From: Ambrosia x helenae
Taxonomy: Eukaryota > Streptophyta > Magnoliopsida > Asterales > Asteraceae
Reading direction: 5' to 3'
Assembly: GCA_030844895.1 (NCBI GenBank)
Contig: CM061234.1
Span: forward strand, 11,962,043 to 12,026,042
DNA: 64,000 nucleotides
This document shows, piece after piece, positions 1-13,035 of this stretch. Numbering within the stretch: the first letter of the stretch is position 1; each line of letters opens with the position of its first letter. Both the position numbers and the translations under genes were made by a program. Under the pieces are notes generated by a model, which was given only the letters and a program-made list of their open reading frames with translations, had not been told where the DNA came from and did no database searches.

Positions 1-1700
1 GCAAGTGTGAAGATCAAGATCAAGAAAAACAGTACGGTCACGATGAAGGTGTGTTGTATGTATAAATTGTGAATAATTGTAGTGTGTTCGGTGCAGTCGA
101 CGAACATCATTCAAAATTTCAACTTCCCGTTCAGGTGCTTAAGTCCACCTTGAAGACTGGATACCATGGATCAAAGAGATTCAAGCTAATCAAACTCATA
201 TCTCAAGTTGGTCTAACAACTGAATTTGACTTGCTTGCATAGGAATCTTGTACGAAATTATACAGTTATTTGGAATGTTCCTGATCATTACAGTGAGATT
301 GATAACTTCTCTATGGAAGCAACAAATTCAAAACAGAGGTAGGTTTGCCAGAGGGTCACTATTCATACATAAAAGATCAAGAAAGAACAGTACGGTCAAC
401 GATGAAGGTGTGTTGTATGTACAACTTTGATGAATCATTGTACGTGGTCCTCCGACTAAACCTAACTCGCAACAATTGTTTTTAATTTCATTTTTAAGTG
501 TTTTTAATTACTTTTCGAGAAATGATAATTTTCAGATATTACAGATCAAGGTGTTACCAAGCATGTCAAGAAATGATAATTACTTTTTCGAGATTGTTTT
601 TCGAGAGAAAGGAACTAAGTTGCAAATACGATAATAATCAAACTCATATCTCAAGCCGGTGTAATTACTTTCAAGTTTTTTAGAATCATTGAAGACACCA
701 CATCATTGTACAAACCGACGATCATTCAAAATTTAAAGTTACCGCTAACCTCTGTGTCATCATCGACTACAGCAAACCGACGATCTTCCTCCACGGCACT
801 CCTAATGGGCCTCTCTTTATTTCACGGTACGATTTGTGTTTTTGTTGCTTTATAAATAATAAGTTTTGTGTTTATCAAACCCTAACGTCTGAGCAATGAT
901 TTATTAAATCGTTTTACTAATTTCCGATTCTTGATACTTTCATAAATCGTTTTACTAATTTCCGATTCTTGATAATAATAAATTATTATAATAATAAAAC
1001 AGGTAAATATGGATATTGTCTTTCACATCCGGATGGGTCAAACACAAAAAAGTCATATCTCAAGCCTGTGCAAGTTATGTTGTAGCATCCTTGATCATCT
1101 TCTTGTAATTACTTTTCAGTTGTTATCCGAGAGATAGCGGTCAACGATGAAGACAACCTGAAAACAACCGGATACCATGGATCAGAGAGATTCAAGCTAA
1201 TTAAACTCATATCTCAAGCCGGTGCAAGTTATGTTGTAGCAGTCAAGGTAGATCGTGGAAATCAATTACAGTTATTTGGAATGTTTCTGATCATTACAGT
1301 AACGAAATCATTCTCACATGAATATCCTTTGAAATCAATGGGAAGATAGATAAACAATCCTCATCCACAATGTTCTTACCTATAGCTACCAACCTGCGTA
1401 AAGGACTAAAGCCACATATCTTGCCATTAATACCAACTGAATTTTACTTGCTTGCATGAAAAGTTCATTGTACGATGTCTTTTTCAGAGGACCTCGACTC
1501 TTGAGATGTTGCAGGTGTTTGAAAAGTTTGAACTGAAATTGAACTTTTCATGCAAGCAAGTAAAATTCAGTTGTTTTACTAATTTCATAGTCTTGATACT
1601 TTTAACAATCGGATCGGCGCTAAACAATATAAAGTAATTACAAATATTGCAAGAGGGTCACTATTCATATATAAAGAACATTAATCGGTTTCATCTTTGT
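1..1700. repeat. Mosaic of shuffled, duplicated blocks; no gene seen
   Basis: No credible coding region was found. Short blocks recur in a different order: about 20-62 again at 376-418, about 160-215 again at 1170-1225, about 260-300 again at 1268-1300, and about 345-372 again at 1650-1678. A 30-40 bp tandem duplication lies near 920-975. The copies differ by a few substitutions. The pattern looks like a rearranged decayed mobile element, but no protein motif identifies its type. Confidence 0.6.
1434..1573. repeat. Perfect 34-bp inverted repeat with 72-nt spacer
   Basis: The left arm (1434-1467) starts CAACTGAATTTTACTTGC. The right arm (1540-1573) is its exact reverse complement over 34 bases. 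A related partial copy of the arm lies at about 225-245 within the same mosaic. Transcribed from either strand it would form a stable hairpin. A small-RNA precursor, the junction of two inverted copies, or an assembly artefact are all possible. Confidence 0.8.
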
Positions 1701-3367
1701 TTTATTGAGTTCAACTTTCCATGATCTACCTTTATCATCTCAGAGAGATATCTGTCAACGATGATGGCGCAGAGGTTAGCGGTAACTAAATATTCGGTTG
1801 TTGATTTTCTTCTCTATACAGAGTGACGATAGGCGTTTTCGATTTCCAAATGAATCAACGACTTAAACTTGACATCATCAACCACGTATAGTCAAATATA
1901 TATTCTCCATATCCATACCTTGTTTCAAGTATCTTGTAAAATTCATTTCGTCTTCAAGACTCCTATGAGTCAACAAAGGTTGACTTTTTTGAGCATTAAC
2001 AATGACTATATTACACGTAACGTTTAGCTTTGAGCGTATTAACTTCCCTCTCTCTCTCTCTCACAAAGGGGGAAGAGATAATAACACCTAATTTACACAT
2101 ATCCTTTGATGATATCAAGTTTAAGTCATTGACAATGTTGAGGGTTATTACTTTGTTTAAGTCATTGACAATGTTGAGGGTTATAACACCTAATTTAACT
2201 TTTTATAATTATTAAATCAAAAAAAACAACTCAAAACACCAAAAAACTACCAAAATAAATGACCCCCTCCAAGCGCCTCGCTTAGGCCTAAGCGAGACGC
2301 TTCTGGGGAGTTTAAATAGAAGCTGGGGGGTTTAAATATCACCACCCATAACTTAGCCTCACTCGTTTAAATGATCATCAGTAATTTTCCATTAAATCAA
2401 CAATAGCTAAAATAGTTGCTTTTTATTCCAGATATATTAAAACTTAACCTGACAAATTAAAAAAAAATCACCTCCAAAATTCTAGTAGAAGTGAGTGTGT
2501 TGGTGGAGTCGTCATCAATTCAAACTCAAGCTCACAATATCACCGGTAAGCTAATTCAGCTCGATTAATATGAAAGTTGAGCTTGATAAAACTCGTAATT
2601 AGTTCGGGCTTGGTGATTAACTCTTTTTTTTTTTACCGATCAAACGAAGCATCTTATTAACAATCACCAAAATATAACAATAGTTTTGTATATTTTTACA
2701 CACATTTCACATAATACACTAAAAAAAATTTTATTTTATTTTTAAATTTAATAGTTTTATTAAAACGAAATACGAAAGTTACATCACAATAGAAGGTAGA
2801 TGGGCAACAATTTCAAATTATATACTCTCAAATAACACAAAAACAAACTATATATTAATGTAAAATAAAACCAAGGATTAAACTTTATTCAAACGACTGA
2901 TCGTCGATTGGAACTTGACATGAATGTTGCTACGAGACAACTTGCTTGAACAAAATCAACTCCACCTTACGACCTAAGCAACAAGGGAGTTTTAACAAAA
3001 GCTATAAACCACGAGTTAGTTGCCCAACCCTACTTGGTTGCCCAACCCTACTATTAGAGTAATGGCATATCATCCAATATCCATACACTAGGAGGAACCA
3101 TGAAAATAATCCTCATGATTTTAAACGTGTGATCAATATTTGTAAGAATACACGCATACGTTATGTGTAAAGGATATTTTTCGTATAAAGTGTGAGAATT
3201 CTTTATAGTCATTGTGTTTTCAATTTTGACTGTGATGTTTTTATTCCATTTATATTGTATTATATTAAAACAATTCAAAACATAAATAATAATCGCGAAA
3301 ACTTACATCAAGATAGCGGGTAGGCGGGCAACAAGCTGCGCCACCACCCCTTTCTGGACAGCAAACC
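1701..3367. other. Intergenic AT-rich DNA, no gene seen
   Basis: No recognisable protein or RNA gene. A direct tandem duplication of about 33 bp (TTTAAGTCATTGACAATG core) lies at 2122-2190. A near-perfect 32-bp palindrome centred on AGGCCT lies at 2271-2302. The remainder is AT-rich and low in complexity. Confidence 0.6.
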
Positions 3368-6300
3368 CTAACCTACTAAAAACGAACCCCTGCCCCCCGG
3401 AGCCGAGACACTGCTATGAATAATCCGTTGGACTCTAGTCAGGAAACGGATGGCTTCCGGTGCCAAGGAGCCAAAGGTATCAAATGCTAGGGGTATGAAA
3501 ACGTGTTGGTTCTCCTCACAAGCTTTAGCATGCTTCTCAACTTTCTTCGCCTCTGCTTTACGCACCGCTTGCCCTGCTACAAAACCAGTATCCCTCAAAC
3601 CAACCAGGGGAGATACACCTGTTAGATCGACACAAGCGTGTTTCCCCCTGCCCACCCAAAGACAAGCAGGTCTGCTGAACGTAGGGTGGATCTCCCTTCT
3701 GCGGGGTCCGAGAGGAAATTCACGGGAGCCTCTTTCTTGGCTGAGATCCCAGCCTTTCTTAAAATGTCCCAAAGCACGTCCCGGACCCAGTCATGCCTAT
3801 ATTAGAAGCCAGGCAACTCCTTACAGTGAACCGCGTGTTCCCCGTATTTGTCCAAGCATACCTTACGGCAAATCGGACAGACTTCATCTTCATGGTACAT
3901 GGGAATCACCAAACGATATTTAAGAATTGCCCTGTATTCAACCCCATACATGGTTTGGCCAAACCTTCGATTGGGATAACATTCAGGAAATATTGGGCAT
4001 AGGGGCTTTGCAAGCATTCAATAACTGGCTTTTGGCGGCGGGGGGGGGGGAATCAAAATATTCACCCAGGCTCTGTGCGATTTTGCCAAAAAGGGCATTC
4101 GCCAAAGTTTTCTGAGGCTTTTGGAGGGTGTCCTTGTTAGAAAAACCGTCCATATCAAAACCTGGGAGATAGTCATGTACCCTTCGAGGGCCTGTACGTA
4201 GTCCAAGTGCATGTCGACAACCCCGCTATTCCTTAAAATGTGGTCTTGGAGGTTCCAAGATTGAGCCCGCGATGCTACGAAAGCATACACCCCAACATCC
4301 TTTGCTGAGAGGAGCCCTAATCCTCCCAAACGCATCGGCATGGATGCCAGTCGCCACTATAGGTCACCAAAGAACGGACCCCACATACCACTATGTCTTC
4401 GATGGCTCCCCGTAGACCCTTGTCAAAACATGATCCCGCTTCATCCATCATGGCGGGTTGGCATGTTCGCAAACCAAAAAGCAACTTAGCGACCCTCATA
4501 CAAGATCTGAGCAAGAGGAGTTCACTCTGGGAATCCCTAAGGCAGGGAAAAAGTTTCATAAGATCAACCGCGCGCGAGGCTCTCTGCCCTGCCAATTCCC
4601 GTATAAAGTAAGAGTCCCGACTAACAACCCCTCTAAGGAGTTTCAGCCGCTTTTTCTGGCCTGCCAATCCCACTGGGGAAAATCCCGTCCCTAAGTTTCA
4701 CCCCATTACAAGACGACCAAAAAACCTCAGTTTTCTTAATATTCAGTTGAAGCCCCGGGGATGGCCCCTTATTCCGGATGATATCTAAGGCATTTGCAAC
4801 ATCGGTGGCATCACCAATAATCGTCCCATCATCAAGGTACCACGCATGGATTGGGAGGTTACAATTTTCTTGCACCCGGAAAACCATAGGGTGTAATGCC
4901 AAGGCAAAAAGGAGGGGACCTAAAGGGTCCCCTGCTGAACCCCCGTAGTGGCCCCTATACAATCATTACTAACATACAACCTAGCTGGCTGGGCATATAA
5001 GAACTGGACCCACAAATAGATAGACGGGAAATGATGAAGAACTTCTCGAAGAAGGGCAGTGCGGTCGATCATGTTGAACGCGTTTGAAAAATCCACAGTG
5101 AGCATAGCCAAAGAACCGTCTTCATGGAAGGAGTTAAGGAACGTGTTCGCACTGTGGAGCACCGCCTCTGCCCCATTAGGAGTCCCGACTCCAAATTGGA
5201 AGTCCCCCCAGATACTTAGCCATTTCCTTACGAACTTTCCTCATAGCCACTTTAGATACCAGTCTGCGCCAAATGGCCCCTATTGCAATGGGTTGGATCT
5301 AGGGGTGTTCATCGGTTTGGTTTTTGGTTATCGGGTTGTTCGGTTCGGTTTATTCGGGTTTTCAGTGGTGAAAATATTACCCGATAACCGATCCAATCTA
5401 GTTAAATGGTTATCGGTTATGGGGTTAATCGGGTTCGGGTTTTTCGGGTCGGGTTAAATGATTACTGGTTAAATGGTTTGGGTGTTTGAGTTACATATTT
5501 CCAACCATTTGGGTTGCGTATTTCTATCTATTTGGGCTACAATATGTGTAAAATACAACCACAACATGGGTTACAATATTTAGTTGCAAATTTGGCTACA
5601 AAATCACTACTACAATATACATAAAAATATAGAAACTGGATCATTTATTTGTTTTTGAATTGTTCGGGTTATTCGGGTCAACCAGAATTATAAAAAACTA
5701 ATCCAAAGACCGACCCTAAAGACTCTAGTCGGGTTCGGGTATGCTCTTAATCGGGTTCAGATTAATCGGGTAATGTACTTTCTCGGGTCGGGTCACTTCG
5801 GGTTCGGTTACTGGTTATCGGTTAAAAAGAACACCCCTAGTCGGATCCCGTTATCAGGTTTCAGAAGAGGGTAAGGGGGCCGAAGCATTAAATTCAGCAA
5901 GTATTCTGGGACACAACCCCCTAGCCATAAATTGACGACTTCAATAATAGCTGAGAGCAAACCCGTGGAAGCCACAGTCCCCTCTCCGCTAAGGGCATCC
6001 AATAGATGTTGGGCCCTCAAACCGTCCCTCCCGCAGGAAGTCCCTTTAGGGAAAGATCGGAGGCATCGAAGCACACAGCCCTCATCCACAACAAGCACGT
6101 GCATGATGTCGGAGTTAGAGGGCAATGACAGAGGAGGCAACACCGGATGTTTATCAATGAGGGCTTTCATGGTAGAGTCGCCAAAAGGAGCAACCCCACT
6201 AGAAAATAACACCTTGACTGCGGCTGTGAAATGACCGTCCCTTACTTTCTGGGACACTGTTTGACATTGGGGCTCTTTTCAGTAACCTCACTCCCCCTTG

Positions 6301-7092
6301 CTTCGTGCTTGATAAAAGCAACACCCCCCGCGCAGTCGAAGAGAGAAAGAACCTAATCTGCAAACCCAGAACCATCTTTCCACAAAGAAAGTGATTGCAT
6401 GATGCTACTACACTGCAATGATTTCCTATTCCCAGACCTTCGCTCCTGCCTAGTGGATGGTTTGACTACCCGCAGGGTACACCGTGACAATAAAAGTAGT
6501 TTGACCCAACTTTCTACGGAGCCTGGTGAAGCCACCACTTTGCGCAAGGCACCTGTCAAGGCCTGGACAAACGCCAATCGACAGCTTGGAGGGATGCTCT
6601 TGATAGTATGAATGGGCAGTGAGAAAACCTTTTCTAAGAGGGATATATCCCCAACCACACCTCCTGAAGGACCAGGTTCCATGTCCACAGTCACGTGACA
6701 AGGTTTCTGAATCCCAACAATGAAATCTTCCACATCTCCCGTAGCCACAAAGAAGGAAAGGACGTCATCCGCACTGTGAATGCACCTTTTGCTGAGAGCA
6801 TGCATCACCATGCACTTCCCACATAGCCATTTAGCCCCATCCCTAAGGGTGCCCCCAACATCCATAAAAAGGTCCAAGTCGTGGGAGATTGCATCTTGCA
6901 AAGACGCCCTCCTTTTTCTGTCTTGAAATGAAAACTCTGCATGTGCTCTAGAATGAGTGAAAACCCTAAAGACCCCGGCTTACCGTCTTTACACTCATGG
7001 AGATGCTTAAAAGGGCATGTTCTCAAACCACTACTCGAGCCTGGGCCAAAACCTCCTTGTTTAACATTCCGATCCCTTTTATTAGGAGCCAT
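3368..7092 (-). pseudogene. Broken single-ORF non-LTR-type reverse transcriptase gene
   Basis: Minus-strand blocks in several frames join into one protein of about 1,050 residues beginning MAPNKRDRNVK at 7092. In order: a Cys/His-rich N-terminus (CPFKHLHEC, then a LILEHMQSFH segment, then WLCGKC), a long middle region (6353-6805), the RT fingers (SFPKGTSCGRDGLRAQHL near 6020), LTVDFSNAFN near 5100, the catalytic HAWYLDDGTIIGD near 4830, and a thumb. The C-terminus has CPICRKVC...HAVHC near 3840 and RPA...HACVDLTGVSP near 3630. Several frameshifts fall in G runs, for example before LGPLLF near 4923 and near 5207. A hAT-like element splits the gene at 5300-5839. The C-terminal knuckle plus RP-D...D layout resembles the R2-type restriction-like endonuclease; that comparison is inference. 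The RT identification is firm. Confidence 0.85.
5300..5839. mobile_element. Non-autonomous hAT-like element inside the reverse transcriptase gene
   Basis: Terminal inverted repeats are TAGGGGTGTTC and GAACACCCCTA. The 8-bp flanks GTTGGATC (5292-5299) and GTCGGATC (5840-5847) differ by one base. Removing the element rejoins the reverse transcriptase frame (KPDNGIR followed by PIAIGAIWRRL). The interior is built from CGGTT, TCGGGT and similar words and encodes nothing. Confidence 0.88.
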
Positions 7093-7330
7093 ATGCATGC
7101 AAACACCAAACCAAATAACAGACAAGAAAAATAAGAAACCCCTACTCGAGACGAGTTGGGTGAAAAAAAAACACGGGCCTAAACCACGCCCCCGTAAGAA
7201 CAAAGGAGTTTGGAGGGGAGCAACCAAAAATTGCTCACCTCCTACCCGTCAACGGCAACTGCCCTTTTTTACGTCATCAGGCCACGTCTGACGACACGGA
7301 CGAGGAGGCGTACAGGAGGGAAGCTTTTTA

Positions 7331-7392
<62 letters not shown>

Positions 7393-8690
7393 AGGAGAAA
7401 AGGACCCCACTTAAACTTTGGAAACCTTAAATAAAATGAAAGCCAAGATAAATGAGGTCAAAAACCATTTTACTAATTCAAAAGCAGATTTTTATAAGAC
7501 TACTATAAAGGTAAGCAGTAAATAAAGGAAAATGAGGATTGGGTCGAAAGAGAAAAGAAAGGAGACAAAAGGTCGAAGGAAATAAAAGAAAGGTGAACGG
7601 AGGTCGAATGGAAATTACAAACGGTCGAAGGACATAATAGAAGGTCGAAACAAAAAGGAGGAAGGGGCGAATGGAATAATAGGGCGAACGGTGAAAGCAG
7701 AGGGTCGAATGGGATTCTAACTTTGAAAAAGAGTCGTTAAAAGAGTTGAAAGAGAGCTGAACGGAGAGGATTGTTAGAGATAGAGGAAGGGCGGAGGAGG
7801 ATTAGCAGAGATGAAGGAGACGAGCAGAGAAGGATAAGACGTAGGAGGCTTGGACAGAGGTGAATGGATTCGTTTAAAAGAAGCAGCGGAAAGTGGTATT
7901 CAGTTCAGAGCAAAGACGTTGTGACCACCGTTCGCCGAAGCAGAACTTTCTTTTGGAGGATGGTTTTGAGATTCCTACAGCTGGAAAGGTTAAAGATATT
8001 ACCGAATATTATGGCGTAAGAATATGGAATTGAGGTGATGAACAGAAAACGTGAGACGTGTGTGGGCGGCGGAAGAGAAGAACGGTGAGCGGAGGACGGT
8101 GGAAGTGGAAGAGGGGCGGAATTGAAGTGTTGATTAATTAGCGGGTGTTAAAACTTAATTTAAAAGTGGGTATTCATGGATGTTAAACTCCCAAAAGAAA
8201 GTTTGAGGTGATGAACAGAAAATGTGAGACGTGTGGGGGCGGCAGAAGAGAAGACTGGTTTCTAGAGAGTTAAGTAATTATTCCAGGATTGAGATTTCAC
8301 GTATAGAAAAACATCAAACATAACCATTTAAAACACAATCAAATGTATTCGAGACATGAAATTTGAAGCACATTGATTACTTTCTTCGTATGGTGTTTTA
8401 GACTACATGTCGATAATACGTTAAATAGTGTTTTAAATTATTATTTTTAGTGTTTTTCTATATAAAACTATGCCAAAAAAAAAAATATATAAAGCATTAT
8501 GCCTAAACGTTAAAACACAATGTCTATATAGACTTCTCACACTTAGTACGAAAAATGTCATTTGTATAAGAACTTTACTCTAAGAATAGATACATATAAA
8601 AATGTATTTTCTACCAAGCCTCAAGCATATAGATTTATTTTTTACGTCTATAAACGTAGCAAATAACCCATTTTATCACATAAATATAAT
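7093..8690. other. Purine-rich upstream flank of the RT element, with microsatellite
   Basis: This lies upstream of the minus-strand RT gene and may hold its leader and promoter. On the plus strand 7420-8130 is strongly purine-rich with repeated GGTCGAA words (7550-7740), so the sense leader would be pyrimidine-rich. A (TTA)n microsatellite occupies 7333-7391. A block of about 50 bp is duplicated at 8031-8080 and 8204-8253. From 8260 onward the sequence is AT-rich with no gene. Confidence 0.5.
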
Positions 8691-8696
8691 ACAATA

Positions 8697-8730
8697 CTAG
8701 TAAGAAACCCGCGTGTTGCCGTCGCGGTAA
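8697..8730 (-). mobile_element. Helitron-like 3' terminus
   Basis: Read on the minus strand, a GC-rich hairpin (CCGCG...CGCGG around ACGGCAACA) is followed about 10 bases later by CTAGT. Helitron 3' ends have a short hairpin followed by CTRR. Very similar termini occur elsewhere in this window. The matching 5' end was not found. Confidence 0.5.
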
Positions 8731-9123
8731 AAATTTACATCGCGGTACTCAATTCTATTGTTTTACCTACCTTAGACTGAGACTGAAATTAAAGAATACA
8801 GTTTTGTTGATTATTGTACACCCACCCTAGAGTTAGAAATAGTTATAGTCGTACTTTCTCTCTAATAGGCTGGGTGAGTAAGCTTGATATATAATGTAAA
8901 ACGAAAGGGGTTAAACAGTTAGAAGTCAACCAACATGTAGTTTAGTGTAAAATTAACCAAAAGAAAAAAAAAGTCATACAATATGAGCATTTTTTAAAGG
9001 AATTGGTTCCGTACATTTCTCATTGATTTCAGTGTAAATATATAATACAAGGATATGACGTAATTATGGACAGATAATAAATACAATTAACCCTATACAT
9101 TATTTCCTAATATATGATTGCTA

Positions 9124-10183
9124 TTACACCCCTGCAGTCAAAGCAGAAGGTTGTCGTAAGCTGAGACTGGATCTGAAATCTTCAAATAAAATCCGTGGGA
9201 GACCCTTTGTAAAAATGTCAGCAATCTGATATCGGGAAGGTACGTGAAGTATGCGAACATTGCCTCTCTGAACCTGTTCACGAACAAAATGAATGTCCAA
9301 CTCAATATGTTTGGTGCGCTGATGTTGGACTGGGTTGCCAGACAGATAAATGGCACTGACGTTGTCATAATACACCATGGTAGCCTTTGTTAGTGGGATG
9401 GCGAGTTCAAGTAATAAGTTACGAAGCCAACAGATTTCTGCAACAACATTTGAAACCCCGCGGTATTCGACCTCGGCACTGGAACGAGAGACGGTTGCCT
9501 GGCGTTTTGATGACCAGGAGATTAGGTTGTCCCCGAAATAAATGCAATAGTCACTGGTGGAGCGTCTCGTGTCTGGACAGTCGGCCCAGTCGGTGTCAGT
9601 ATAGGCAATCAGTGACTGGTTGGCCGTGGGGCCGAGTGTCAATCCCAGCGCTGAAGTGCCCTGTATGTACCTGATAATCCTCTTTAAAGCATTCTAGTGA
9701 TCCATATGTGGGTCGTGAATGTGCATACAAACCTGCTGGATTGCATAAGTAATGTCTGGCCGAGTGAATGTGAGATACTGAAGAGCGCCAGCTAAACTTC
9801 TATACAAAGTGGGATCATGGAAACGATCGCTCGAGGTGGCGCTGAGTTTAGCATTAGTGTCAACGGAGTGGCAATGGGTTACAAGACTGCATACCTGCAC
9901 GTGCAATGATGTCATGAGCATAAGACTGCTGAGAGAGGAACATGGTGTTGGTGGTTCTGGACACTAAAATACCCAAGAAGTAGCTAAGTGGGCCAAGGTC
10001 TTTCATAACGAACTCAGCAGCGAGGTTATCCAGTAGATGATGACGAAGGCGGTCAGACGATGTGACAAGAAGAACATCGTCTACATATAGTAGTAAATAT
10101 GAGTCCCATAACCAAACCTCTCGACTGTTGTGTCTCGCACATAGTACAATAAAGACAACGTATGATTCGTATAAAACTAGCAC
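9124..10183 (-). pseudogene. Ty1/Copia pol fragment (RT end plus RNase H) with start of 3' LTR
   Basis: Minus-strand frames encode the end of a Copia reverse transcriptase (LLYVDDVLLVTSS, then FVMKDLGPLSYFLGI, 9860-10110) and its RNase H (YTDTDWADCPDTRRSTSDYC, SSAEVEYRGVSNVVAEICWL, TKHIELDIHFVREQV, ADIFTKGLP; 9124-9600). The frame is broken near 9660 and again near 9860. Gag, protease, integrase and most of the RT are missing. After the coding end a purine stretch (CTGCAGGGG, 9129-9137 on minus) is followed by TGTAATAGC, which looks like a polypurine tract and the start of a 3' LTR running to lower coordinates. The LTR end and target duplication were not resolved. Confidence 0.88.
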
Positions 10184-12860
10184 TCTTTTGCATGTGGCAG
10201 GTTAGAGCGACTAACCAAGAGTGGGGGTCTCAACCCACTAGATCTATTTAAGTGTTCCATGGCTAATTGTTTAGCTAATGGTTACAATCTGATGTATATG
10301 TGAGGATTGTTGAGCTTTTGAACCATTTGTCTCATGTTTCACACGGTAGTCATGATAGAATTCACTCTAAATGAAATGTAACTTGAAATATGTAGCATGT
10401 CCCCCCCCCCCCCAAGTATGAAAACAGTAAAAAAGGGGCCGTGAAACTCACATGGTGTCTGTGCTAGTGGTCTAGCAAATGCAAAAGCCCGAATGACTAG
10501 AGTCCATACGAAAGTGCCCCAAAATGTTAAGGACAACTTAAGTCTTTGTACTTAGTTACTTACCATGCAAGTTGTTCACTCGATTATAGGTCTTTGGACC
10601 ATGTGTACATGGTGTTATAGTTTATACACGTGACGATTATTGCGTATCATTTTTGTACTTTTGAAAACTCTCGTTAGATCCGTTTGTTTATAGTTGTAAA
10701 AATAACTAGTCTTGTCAAAACCGGGTTCACAAGTTAAGATTCTTATGCAAAATGTAAGTTTAACATATGTTTCACAAAATCTACATGTTTATATATGTTA
10801 TGTTTGAAGTTCAAAGTGTCGATTTGGTGGCTTATATACAACAATATACACACACATAAGCGTATTATGTAGTACATGACATTGTATGCGTGTGGTTGTA
10901 TGTATTCGTGTGTGTACATAATATGTGTTTGATACATATTTTGAGTGTTTTAGTCGATTATAACACATTATACTTGTGTATATGTGTGTGTGTTAGAGTG
11001 TCGTGGGTTCGGGTAAACTCACGGTCGATCGAGAAAATAGAACATCAAGAGTTTGAGTTAGTTTTGTCATACCAAAACAAGAGAATGGTCGAGTTCCTAG
11101 CTGCTTATTTGCCATAATGTAGCTTCCAATACTTGAATAATGATCGATGGGTCTGGGTTATTGTGTTTTACGACTAAAAACAGGTTTGGGTGGGGGTGTT
11201 TGTTATCGGCTGAAAGGAAAATGGAAGAAATGAAGCGTGTTGTGTGTTAAGATGTTTGAGAATTTTGTGTGTGTTGATCCCATGCCCAACCTGCCCTATT
11301 TATACACTATGAGAGAGAGAGAGAGTGGGGGTGGGAGATGGTTGTTTGTTATGGTCAGTCAACTAGCATGGAATTTGGTGTATAAAAAGGTGATTTCCAT
11401 TTCCATTTCTATCAAAGGTGTTGACTTGATCTTGCATGCTTCTTTCCTTGGTTAGTGTGAGCTGAAATCTAGGGAAAGGAGAAGGTGTTTAGGATGGTCA
11501 ATGTGCATAGATTGGATGTGGTGGCTTGGTCTTGAAGTTGATTTTGTGAAAGTCTAGGTTAGAATGGTGTATGCACATGTACCTTTCAAACATTACACAC
11601 ATATGTAGGTGTCGTGTGTTTATATGTATAAGTGTATGTAGGTTGTGTGATGTGTGGGTGTATAGAGGTGTTGTTGTGTAGGGATGAAAAGTCTCAATCA
11701 CCCTCTAATATGTTTGTGCGATTGTGTGTATGTATGGATATGTGAGTTGTAATTCAAAATCCAAACACACACATACACATGTGTGCCACGTGTGTATGTA
11801 TTATATCGAAATTTGATAACACACATACTAATATATCCATATATATTTCGTATGAATGTATGTATATACATATGATATTTGTTTTGTCTTGTTTATACAC
11901 ACATGTACATGTACGCCGATTATGTATCTATGTATATATATATTGTATGTATTTCAAAATCCAACAAGTTTATATAAAAACCAATTGGTATATGTTTATA
12001 TGTATATATTCTTGTGTGTTTTATTTATGGATAACATATGATAAAAATAATATAGTTTTATTTCCATAGAACATCGTGTGTAAATCATGTTTAAACATAT
12101 GTTGTAATCATATAATAACTCATGTTATATATGTTTATAATTGAAAATGATCAATGGTAAAACTCAATGTATTGACACATCGAATATTCACAAAATGTCT
12201 TGTAAATACTCAGGTTTTGTATGGGATTGTATACTTTCCAAATTCATTATTGTCACGTTTAATCTTGTTTGTGTGTACGTAATAATTGGACATCATGTTG
12301 CCCTCTGTTGAGCATGTGATTGGCTTGATTGTTCAATATTGCCAATTGTATCGGGTTAATCGGGTGTTGCATGCGTAAATGGACATTGTTGGAAAATGTA
12401 ACGAATTCCTGAATTTTTTTGGCTTTGCTAGACTCGAGACGACATAGTTAATGTCAAAATGTCTAATGTACAAATGAAATGACATAGTTTTAAGAGTGTG
12501 TGCGGATCTTGACCTGGAAATTCGACGAGTGTCACACATTTGATTGTATTTCTCACTAATCTTCCTTAACATTTTTAGAAAAAGCTTAATACGCAGATGT
12601 ATTACGATATAATTTTATTGAAACAAAGTTGTAATCAAACCTGATGTCATAAACCACACCGCGTATGTACCGATACATCCTAGTTGTGTAATACTCTGAT
12701 CCAAACCAATACCAACTGAAACTAAATTGACGCCAAATCACGGGGGAATCATACCGTTTTTTGAATCACCAAAACAAGAGGGTGTCAATTCCTTAAAAAA
12801 CACCTAAGTGATTCAAAACTATTAATAATAAATTATGTTATTTATCTATGTTTTATATCC
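10184..12860. other. No gene seen
   Basis: AT-rich DNA with a C13 run (10401-10413), a (GA)n tract (about 11310-11324) near a TATTTATACA box, and ACACAC/TATATG-rich stretches (10840-12060). Open frames here are short and have no family resemblance. The TATA-GA arrangement near 11295 could belong to an old LTR, but no element boundaries were found. Confidence 0.5.
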
Positions 12861-12865
12861 AATGA

Positions 12866-13032
12866 TCTTTGGCTCAGTTGGAAAAAAGGTAATTGAGCTA
12901 GGTGTGAAGTTAGGGAAAGATACTGGGTTCAAACGATACTTTATGGGATGGATCTTTGGTCTCTATGCCCATCTCTAAAGAGGAGGTTGAGATTCTTTAG
13001 TGTGTCTTTATGTAAACTTATCCCCCCCCCCC
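12866..13032 (+). mobile_element. tRNA-derived SINE-like sequence
   Basis: A pol III A-box-like stretch (TTGGCTCAGTTGG, 12869) and a B-box-like stretch (GGGTTCAAACGA, about 12925) have the spacing of a tRNA-derived promoter. The tail ends in a C11 run. Target duplications were not resolved. Confidence 0.55.
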
Positions 13033-13035
13033 TTA

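Noticed and set aside
3450..3923. 157-codon plus-strand ORF
   Set aside because: Antisense shadow of the minus-strand reverse transcriptase C-terminus; no family resemblance of its own.
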